64,000 nucleotides of DNA, taken from Ignavibacteriales bacterium. GTDB lineage: Bacteria; Bacteroidota; Ignavibacteria; Ignavibacteriales; Melioribacteraceae. Numbering within the stretch: the stretch's first letter is position 1; the number at the start of each line of letters is the position of its first letter. This document shows positions 8,593-15,272 of this stretch, piece by piece. The position numbers and the translations under genes were made by a program. The DNA is taken from assembly GCA_021740915.1 (NCBI GenBank), contig JAIOYW010000009.1:1-64000 (forward strand), in the 5' to 3' direction. A model generated the notes under the pieces. It worked only from the letters and a program-made list of their open reading frames with translations. It ran no database searches and was not told the origin of the DNA.

Positions 8593-9496
8593 GAAATTTC
8601 ATTATAATAATTCCTTTGAGGAAACGCCAGATTTTTATTTCAATTTAATAAATCCATTAGCAGATTTAAATAAAATGATGATGTATGTATGGGGAGATTA
8701 TTTACATCTAAAATATTTATTAGAAGATAATGTTTTATACAATTTTGCAATATTTCAAGGCATACCTTATTTATGGGGGCCACCTATCGGTGGAGATGTC
8801 CAAATTACACATGTTGTAAATGCTATTAGAATTATCCAAGAGCAAAGAGAGAAGAAAAATATTATTACCAATGAACCAGAGATTTTGTATTTATGGCAAG
8901 ATTATAAATTATTTAAACAACTTAATTTAAATAATCGTTTTAACCTTGCTTTTCAAGCAAAAGAATATATTTATCTCTCATTAGATTTAGCAAATTTAAA
9001 TGAACAAAAATTCAAAAGTAAAAGAAAGTCTAGAAATAGGTTTATAAATAAATATAATCCTCTTATTAAATATTATAGCCAAGATGATAATGAGGATTGT
9101 TTAGAATTAATAGATAGATGGGAATTTCAAAAACATCCAAAAATAAGCAAAGAAAATGAAGAAAAATTTATAAGTGAACTTGCTGTTTGTCGAGGTGCAT
9201 TATCTCGTAATTTGCCGCTTGAAGGTGTAACTTTATTCATAGGAAATAGAATAGTTGGATTTAGTATTGGTTATAAACATACACAGGACACATTTAATTG
9301 CATGTTTGAAAAAACTGATTTATCATTTCCAGACGCATCAAGTTACATTTTTTCCGAATTAGGCAACACTCTTAAAAACAAATATAAATATATAAATGCA
9401 GGGGAAGATTGGGGGGTTGATTATTTGGCTACTGCTAAGAATAAATGGTTCCCGATTAAAACTGAACACAGTTATTCGGTAAAAATGATACAATGA
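8585..9496 (+). CDS. DUF2156/GNAT-fold transferase
   Basis: 303 residues. The C-terminal pattern INAGEDWG...LATAKNKWFPIKTEHSYSV closely follows the end of DUF2156 proteins (phosphatidylglycerol lysyltransferase C-terminal-like, GNAT fold). The N-terminal YLWGPPIGG also fits that family. Members transfer aminoacyl or acyl groups to lipids or small molecules; the substrate here is unknown. I chose the ATG at 8585, which overlaps the upstream stop, rather than two earlier in-frame ATGs inside the previous gene. It overlaps the radical SAM gene by ATGA (9493-9496). Confidence 0.6.
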   Translation: MIKKFHYNNSFEETPDFYFNLINPLADLNKMMMYVWGDYLHLKYLLEDNVLYNFAIFQGIPYLWGPPIGGDVQITHVVNAIRIIQEQREKKNIITNEPEILYLWQDYKLFKQLNLNNRFNLAFQAKEYIYLSLDLANLNEQKFKSKRKSRNRFINKYNPLIKYYSQDDNEDCLELIDRWEFQKHPKISKENEEKFISELAVCRGALSRNLPLEGVTLFIGNRIVGFSIGYKHTQDTFNCMFEKTDLSFPDASSYIFSELGNTLKNKYKYINAGEDWGVDYLATAKNKWFPIKTEHSYSVKMIQ

Positions 9497-10893
9497 AAAA
9501 GAAAGTAAGCTTTATTATACTACCAAGAGGCATGAGTAAAAGAGAAATTTCAGAAAAGAAAGAATTCTGGGCTGCTCAATGGCATGCTAGAAATCGTTTT
9601 TACGATAACAGTATGATAAACGAATCTGAAAATGGGTTAGTTCCATTTGACCAGCCAGAAGTTCCATATACAGGTGTATATATTTTATCTTTTTTAACAG
9701 AATGGGATGTTGATATAGTTGATTTACACGCTTGTTTAGATGAAAATGGTAAAGTAAAAAAGAATGATGTAACAGAAATTATTAAATATAAATCAGAAAA
9801 TATATTATTATTCTCACCTTTTACGAATAACTACAATTTATCAGTTGATATTTTAAATATTATAAAATCAATTTCCCCCAATACTATCTGCATAATAGGA
9901 GGAGTCCATGTAAGTGCATTACCATTAGAAAGTCTTAACAATGGATTTGATTATGTTGTATCTGGGCAAGGTGAAATTTTTTTAAATGCATTCAATTATA
10001 TTAAGAAAGAAATTGAAATACGAAATTTACCAAATGTACATTATATTCATGGCGGGAAATACTACATTTCAAAAAATCTTAATTACAATTATTCTTACAA
10101 AACAAACAAGTTGTCTTATAAACTAATTCCTTCATCTCATCGAAAATCATATTACACTAGACTTTTTACAATATTTGGTTGCCCATTTAAATGCAGTTTT
10201 TGTTCAAACATTTTATGGAATAAAATGTCTGCTCTCTACAAACCTTATAATTTAATCCAACATGAATTGAATGAAATTAATGAATATATAAATTATGAAG
10301 AGATTTATGTTAATGATGAAACATTTACTATTAATAAAGAACACTCAAAAAGAGTTGCAACTTTATTAAAAGATAGAAAAATTAAGTGGGGTTGTGAAAC
10401 TAGAGTTGATAAAATTGATATGGAAATAGTAAAATATTTTGCTGAATGTGGGTGTGAAGAAATTGATTTTGGAATTGAATCTTTTGATGAAAATATTTTG
10501 CGTTTAGCAAATAAAAAAATTAATCAAGAGCAAATTATCAATGCTCTTGAAATCACATCATCTTATAATATAAGAACTCATGCCAATATTATGATTGGGT
10601 TGCCAGGTGAAACGGAAACTTCAGCAATAAAAACAATCAATAAAGTTTCCGAATTAATTGAGAAAAAATTAATAAATACAGTAGACTATTTTGTTCTCGT
10701 TCCATATCCTGGGACTCCAATTTTTAATGCACCAGAAAAATATGGAATGAAAATTATAAGTAAGAATTGGGATTTATATAGGGAAGATGAGCAGCCTGTC
10801 TTTGAATATCAGCATTTAAATTCAGAAAGAATCTTTGAACTCTGGTTATACGGATTAAAACAAATTAGTAAAACAATAATAAATAGGAATTAA
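9493..10893 (+). CDS. B12-binding-type radical SAM enzyme
   Basis: 466 residues. The N-terminal Rossmann-like domain resembles cobalamin-binding radical SAM proteins (IGGVHVSALPLE, then VVSGQGEIF). The radical SAM core begins at GCPFKCSFCS, with C230, C234 and C237 forming the CxxxCxxC that binds the 4Fe-4S cluster and S-adenosylmethionine. NANIMIGLPGETE and FVLVPYPGTP are typical later motifs of this subfamily. Such enzymes do radical methylations or carbon-skeleton changes. The start ATGA overlaps the upstream stop and the next gene begins after 1 nt, so this is the centre of a coupled operon. Confidence 0.85.
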   Translation: MKKKVSFIILPRGMSKREISEKKEFWAAQWHARNRFYDNSMINESENGLVPFDQPEVPYTGVYILSFLTEWDVDIVDLHACLDENGKVKKNDVTEIIKYKSENILLFSPFTNNYNLSVDILNIIKSISPNTICIIGGVHVSALPLESLNNGFDYVVSGQGEIFLNAFNYIKKEIEIRNLPNVHYIHGGKYYISKNLNYNYSYKTNKLSYKLIPSSHRKSYYTRLFTIFGCPFKCSFCSNILWNKMSALYKPYNLIQHELNEINEYINYEEIYVNDETFTINKEHSKRVATLLKDRKIKWGCETRVDKIDMEIVKYFAECGCEEIDFGIESFDENILRLANKKINQEQIINALEITSSYNIRTHANIMIGLPGETETSAIKTINKVSELIEKKLINTVDYFVLVPYPGTPIFNAPEKYGMKIISKNWDLYREDEQPVFEYQHLNSERIFELWLYGLKQISKTIINRN

Positions 10894-10894
10894 A

Positions 10895-11971
10895 ATGATT
10901 AAGATTGGTGATAATTATTATCAAACACCCTGCTATATTTATGATATAAAGCAGCTAATACAAAATGTAAATGCTTTTCGGAGTTTACTTGGTGAGGATA
11001 TAACTATATTATATGCGACTATGGCAAATCCAAGAATTGAAATACTAAAAGAGTTGAACAATTTGGATATAGGAACATTTGTTAACTCAATAGAGCATTT
11101 AAAGAATTCATTAAAAGCAAATATTCCAGAAAAAAAGATAAATTTTGCGGGTTCAGGGCATAGTAAAGCATTGATAGATGAAATTTCAGACTTAAATATT
11201 TCTTACTGTGCTGATAGTCTCTCTCAATTAAAACTTATTAACTCTGATTCTAATCTTGATTTGGGCATTAGAATAAATGTTGGCACCCTATTAATGAATG
11301 GATTTGACCCTGCACCTAGATTAGGAATAAATATTGAAGATATTTCTAAAGCTATTGAAATAAATAATAAAATCTCAATACTTCATGTATATTTAGGTAC
11401 AAATTTAGAAGAATCAGATATTTATAAAAAGGCAATTATTTCACTTCTTGATTTAGCTAAAAAATACCCAAATATTAACACAATTGATTTAGGCGGTGGT
11501 CTTGCATTTAGTCCTAATGACAAAAACTTTGCAAAAAGAATTTTATTAGAAATTAAACAGATATGGGATAATAATAAACATTCTAATATTAGCCTTATTG
11601 TAGAACCAGGTAGGGCATTAGTACGGTCAGCCGCAAAGTTTTATGTCAAAGTTGAAGATGTGAAAATTAATAATGGTAAGCAGTATATAGTAGTAAATAG
11701 CTCAGGGACATGGTATCCGAGAAAAATTATTCATGATGCTAATGACCATTTTGTTTCAATAATTGGACGTAAAGATTTTGCAAATACACAACCTTCTGTT
11801 ATTGTCGGTAGTACAACATTTTCTAAAGATTTTCTTGCCGAATTGAAGTTTCCAATAGTAGAAATAGGAGATGTAATTGAGTTTAAGTATGCAGGTGCTT
11901 ATTGTGAAGCAATGCATTTAGATTTTTTAGGAATTGACAAACCAAATATCTATTTTCTTAATCAGAGTTAA
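10895..11971 (+). CDS. Decarboxylase-family protein (fold type III) lacking the PLP lysine
   Basis: 358 residues related to diaminopimelate/ornithine/arginine decarboxylases (alanine-racemase-fold barrel plus beta domain). Family landmarks are present: FAGSGHSK, HVYLGTN, LDLGGGLAF, VEPGRALV, and near the end FKYAGAY. The segment that normally reads YAxKANP is YATMANP, so the Schiff-base lysine is methionine (M43, codon ATG at 11021-11023). The usual GPxCxSxD loop reads GSTTFSKD, losing the catalytic cysteine. Standard PLP chemistry is therefore doubtful. It may be a pseudoenzyme, a binding protein, or an enzyme with another mechanism. It is coupled to both neighbours. Confidence 0.75.
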   Translation: MIKIGDNYYQTPCYIYDIKQLIQNVNAFRSLLGEDITILYATMANPRIEILKELNNLDIGTFVNSIEHLKNSLKANIPEKKINFAGSGHSKALIDEISDLNISYCADSLSQLKLINSDSNLDLGIRINVGTLLMNGFDPAPRLGINIEDISKAIEINNKISILHVYLGTNLEESDIYKKAIISLLDLAKKYPNINTIDLGGGLAFSPNDKNFAKRILLEIKQIWDNNKHSNISLIVEPGRALVRSAAKFYVKVEDVKINNGKQYIVVNSSGTWYPRKIIHDANDHFVSIIGRKDFANTQPSVIVGSTTFSKDFLAELKFPIVEIGDVIEFKYAGAYCEAMHLDFLGIDKPNIYFLNQS

Positions 11972-11973
11972 TT

Positions 11974-12837
11974 ATGAAATATCCTATTACTATATTAGGA
12001 GAAATACACTTTTCTTATCGTGTTATTTATGAATTAATACAAAACAAAATTATTCCTGAAATAATAATAATTAATAATAATAGTTATGAGAAATTTGATA
12101 AAAATATTTTCAAGATTAAAGATAATTGGACAAGTGTCTACAAGGAATATCATTTGAATTGGAGAAAAAAATTAATTAAAATATGTAAAACTTATGAGAT
12201 AAAGCTATTTATAACAACAGATATTGTGTCTGTTATAAGTTACAACAAGTATTTAATTGTTGCGGGATTTTCAACAATTCTTAAAAATGATATATTACAA
12301 TACTTCGAACTACCATTAAATATTCATCCTTCATTATTACCATATTTTAAAGGACCTCAACCAGAAGCTCAAATGATTTTTAATAACCAAAATTATTTTG
12401 GAGTTACAATTCATTTTATAACGAAGCAAATAGATTCTGGCGATATATACTTTCAACAAATGTTTCTTCCTCAAAACATGAATATTTATGAATTGGAAAT
12501 TGTTGAAGGAAAGATCGCATCAATAGGCATTAAAAATATTTTATCTAATCAACATATAGTAAAAAGGGCAAATGGAGTGGGGAGTTATTTCTCGTTCTTG
12601 AAAAATGAAGAACTTTGCATAAATAATAAAAAAAATACAGTAATAAATTCATTATTAAGGCTTCTACCTGAAGAATTTCCTTATTTGATAGATAGCAAAC
12701 AAATTATTTATCCAATTGAGCTTTCAGACAAAAAAACGGAGAAAGTCATAGATACAGGTGTTGATAGAATATACTTGTATAAATGGATTGAAAAAACATC
12801 GGCCCATAAAATTGTGTATAAGTCATTGGGCAGTTAG
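11974..12837 (+). CDS. Formyltransferase-family protein
   Basis: 287 residues of the methionyl-tRNA/GAR/sugar formyltransferase superfamily, which moves a formyl group from N10-formyl-tetrahydrofolate to an amine. The catalytic signature is intact: NIHPSLLPYFKG provides the Asn and His, and GVTIHFITKQIDSGDI provides the second conserved block with the Asp. The C-terminal tRNA-binding domain of Fmt is missing, so a small-molecule or sugar amine is more likely than Met-tRNA. It is the last gene of the five-gene set (2-nt gap to the previous gene), and its stop lies within attC-like site 2. Confidence 0.75.
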   Translation: MKYPITILGEIHFSYRVIYELIQNKIIPEIIIINNNSYEKFDKNIFKIKDNWTSVYKEYHLNWRKKLIKICKTYEIKLFITTDIVSVISYNKYLIVAGFSTILKNDILQYFELPLNIHPSLLPYFKGPQPEAQMIFNNQNYFGVTIHFITKQIDSGDIYFQQMFLPQNMNIYELEIVEGKIASIGIKNILSNQHIVKRANGVGSYFSFLKNEELCINNKKNTVINSLLRLLPEEFPYLIDSKQIIYPIELSDKKTEKVIDTGVDRIYLYKWIEKTSAHKIVYKSLGS

Positions 12838-12959
12838 TATAGAATACCAATATGAGTGCATTTAATAAACATATTAGCGATTTGATAATGAAGTGCTTCG
12901 AAACCTGCCTTGCCGGCAGGCAGGTCGGCAACTTCGCATAGCCGCAACCGTTATGTGGC
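12815..12959. other. attC-like recombination site 2 (degenerate left half)
   Basis: The right part shares two stretches with site 1: TGAAGTGCTTCGAAA (12888-12902; site 1 has one mismatch) and TAGCCGCAACCGTTAT (about 12938-12953; site 1 has TAGCCTCAACCGTTAT). The left box is weak (TATAAG at 12817-12822). A GC-rich palindrome, CCTGCCTTGCCGGCAGGCAG, at 12903-12922 has been inserted in the middle. Confidence 0.45.
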
Positions 12960-13012
12960 ATATTGAGACTGGAAAAAGTCACAGCCTTAAAAGGATTTCT
13001 TATATTTGACCT

Positions 13013-13786
13013 ATGGAAAAGTTAGGTGACATAGAATTTAGAGTAATTGGAAAGTCTGGCAATCAGGAACTAATACCTGACAACTATGACATTAAGCATA
13101 TTGCATCACTTCTGCAAGATGTTTAGGATTTACTTTTCCCTATCAATAAAAAAGAAAGACCTTTAATCACATATGATATTCAAGCGGGTTCTGTAAAACA
13201 TATTTTTAAGACGACAATACAAACCGTTATAGGTTTTAGTGCAATTTTAAGCCAAGTCAATGAAAACCAGTCAATAGATTTCCTGGATTTAAAAACTGCA
13301 AGTGCTTTTGAAAACATTCAGAACTTGGCCATACAGAAGAACTATGAATTTCAAATTAAGACTTCATTGAAGGAAAGTTACGAATTGCAAATTTCACCAG
13401 ACACAAAGTACTATCGGACCGAAAACATTTGGGTAGATGCAGAATTTTATTTTTATGGAATATTAAAAGATGCTGGTGGAAAAAATAAAGCCAATATCCA
13501 TTTGGATACAGAAGATTACTGCTATCTCGCAATTGAAACTGGTGAAGATTTCTTAAAAGAATGTGAAGAAAATTTACTATATAAGAATTTTGGTGTTAGA
13601 GCAATCGGAAAACAAAATACAGAGACAGGAGAACTTGACACTAAAAATTTAAGATTACTAGAATTAATAAATTATAACCCCAAGTTTGATGCTTCATATC
13701 TCAATGATCTAATTGCAAAAGCCAAAAAGAACTGGAAAGGTATCGACCCCGATGAATGGATCAATAATATGAGAGGAACATATTAA
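13013..13786 (+). pseudogene. Unknown protein gene with an in-frame amber stop
   Basis: A 257-codon reading frame starts at ATG 13013 (MEKLGDIEFRVIGKSG...) and runs to TAA 13786, interrupted only by TAG at 13124-13126 (codon 38). Protein-like sequence continues on both sides in the same frame. Downstream of the stop a shorter product could start at TTG 13325. The family is not recognised. It sits first in the third attC-like cassette, 54 bp after site 2. A natural nonsense mutation, suppression or an assembly error are all possible. Confidence 0.6.
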
Positions 13787-14263
13787 GCATAGTGTATTAC
13801 TTGATACCAGTTTCTTTATCCGACTTCTTAATAATGAGGATGAATTGCACGAAAACGCACTTTCATATTACAAGTATTTTCTTGAAAATGATATTGTACT
13901 AAAAGCCTCAACTATTTCAATTGCTGAATATTGTGATTTAGGAAAACTTGGAGATTTACCCTTAAAGATATTCAGATAATATCATTCAATTTAAATCACG
14001 CCGAGAGAACAGGAAAATTTGCCCAAATAATTATTATTCATAACAGAACTGCAAGTGAAAAACTTCTGCCAAGAGCAATAATCCCGAATGATTCGAAATT
14101 ATTTTCACAAGCAGACCTTGATAAAAGCGTTACGCATTTTGTAACATCTGACGAAAGGTCATTGAATACTTTACAAGCCCTAAGAACTGGAATTACTCCT
14201 ACATTTGAGATAATAAACATCAGAATTCCTTATAACCAGACTTTCGGATTATTAGACCTCTAA
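13782..14263 (+). pseudogene. PIN-domain-like nuclease gene, frameshifted
   Basis: The first part reads SVLLDTSFFIRLL...ASTISIAEYCDLGKLGDLP, with the first Asp and the Glu of a PIN (VapC-like) nuclease. It ends at TAA 13977-13979. In another frame the protein continues as ISFNLNHAERTGKFAQ...FVTSDERSLN with the later PIN acidic residues, to TAA 14261-14263. A single-nucleotide shift near 13975 restores one protein of about 160 residues. No ATG is available; an ATT at 13782 is the best start. It overlaps the upstream broken gene, suggesting a two-gene toxin-antitoxin-like pair. Confidence 0.6.
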
Positions 14264-14267
14264 ATTA

Positions 14268-14306
14268 AGTACGCTGCACAACAAGTGGTATTGCTAATGT
14301 GGGTTG
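14268..14306. other. attC-like site 3, left half only
   Basis: TACGCTGCACAACAAGTGG and the following ATTGCTAATGTGGGTTGAC begin 5 bp after the PIN-like stop, the position and style of a cassette site left arm. No matching GTTGTGC right arm is found downstream, so the site appears truncated. Confidence 0.35.
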
Positions 14307-14593
14307 ACATTGGTAACTCTTCACGGGTCAGTCCGTTCGGTACGAATTCGTCGGGGACGAAATCGTTGGTTCACTTTCCTGCACGCGGAACAGAGAAGAC
14401 TAAATCGAGATCGTAATTTGTTAATTCCTGGAACCGGGTTTGGCGATGCTCAAAGCAGAAGCCGGGCAAAAAGATTTCTGCGGTTAACTATCCGGAGGCG
14501 TGAGAGGCACATCAAAATTTACTGAATTTTGAGCGGTTTTATTAAATGGGCAGATTTATGGAGATGATTCGTAAGCACAAATATTTGCCTTGC
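14307..14593. other. GC-richer segment of unknown origin
   Basis: About 220 bp (14307-14530) of conspicuously higher GC than both neighbours begins where site 3 loses its right arm. A 73-codon open frame here is Arg-rich and looks like frame noise, so I do not call a gene. It may be a fragment of another element inserted in or replacing the site. Confidence 0.3.
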
Positions 14594-14803
14594 TTACCAG
14601 TACGAAATTTGCTGCTTAATTTCAATGAGCCTGTCCTCTGCTGTCTCGTAACTATCGAACTCGGCGCTCTTTTTTGACCAGCAGATCCCCCAAAAGTATT
14701 TCTTATGCTCGACAAAATATCTCTGATTTTCATCTTTGAGTATTTTAGCGGAGCCGTTTTTAAACTTGACACCTTTTACTATTGTCAAAGAATTTTCCTT
14801 CAT
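14594..14803 (-). CDS. Small hypothetical protein
   Basis: 69 residues from ATG 14803 (MKENSLTIVKGVKFKNG...), with an alternative TTG at 14836. The sequence has balanced protein-like composition, with a Trp-rich centre (YFWGICWSKK) and a charged amphipathic C-terminal helix. There is no clear ribosome-binding site and no recognised family. It is convergent with the cassette array. Confidence 0.4.
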   Translation of the reverse strand: MKENSLTIVKGVKFKNGSAKILKDENQRYFVEHKKYFWGICWSKKSAEFDSYETAEDRLIEIKQQISYW

Positions 14804-14980
14804 CGAATAAACCCATGTAGAAAAAAATGTTAACAATTTGGGAAGTAGCGGTTCACAAATTATGAGGCGAAAAATAACTAAAAATTATATTCTGCCAAAT
14901 ATTATAAGCAATAAAATCAACATTTAATAAATAAATAATATATGAATTTGAAAATATTTAGGCTATAAATAATATGCGGA

Positions 14981-15032
14981 ATTATTCCGGTTTTAGGACA
15001 AAGTTATTATCCTAATAACTTACCGGAATAAT
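14981..15032. repeat. Inverted repeat (cruciform-like)
   Basis: ATTATTCCGGT (14981-14991) pairs with ACCGGAATAAT (15022-15032), with a second inner pair AGTTATT / AATAACT. It lies in the 470-bp gap before the receiver/PEP-synthase-like gene. It has no T tract, so a terminator role is unclear. Confidence 0.6.
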
Positions 15033-15272
15033 CTGAGTTTATAAGAAATAATTGAAGAGTGTATTTTTTTATTTGCCGTAAGAATAATATTTTGCCGTTT
15101 AAAGGCAAAAATATTGATTATGTTTGTGTTGCCTGAGGTGATAATGCTAAATATCCCGGTCTGGTTAAGAAATAATGACTTTTCTGAATGATCTGAACCA
15201 TATCCGGCAGTGTTAATCCGGCATTTTATCTGAGTAAGAAATCGCTGATTTTATAATTAATTTGAGTGAGAG

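Noticed and set aside
13215-13235. Additional attC right end (ACCGTTATAGG)
   Set aside because: It lies inside a continuous protein-like reading frame, without paired boxes around it; a chance match.
14304-14525. 73-codon Arg-rich frame
   Set aside because: Arg-rich frame noise in a GC-richer patch; no start signal and no family.
14307-14560. Group II intron fragment
   Set aside because: No domain V hairpin or reverse-transcriptase sequence could be recognised.
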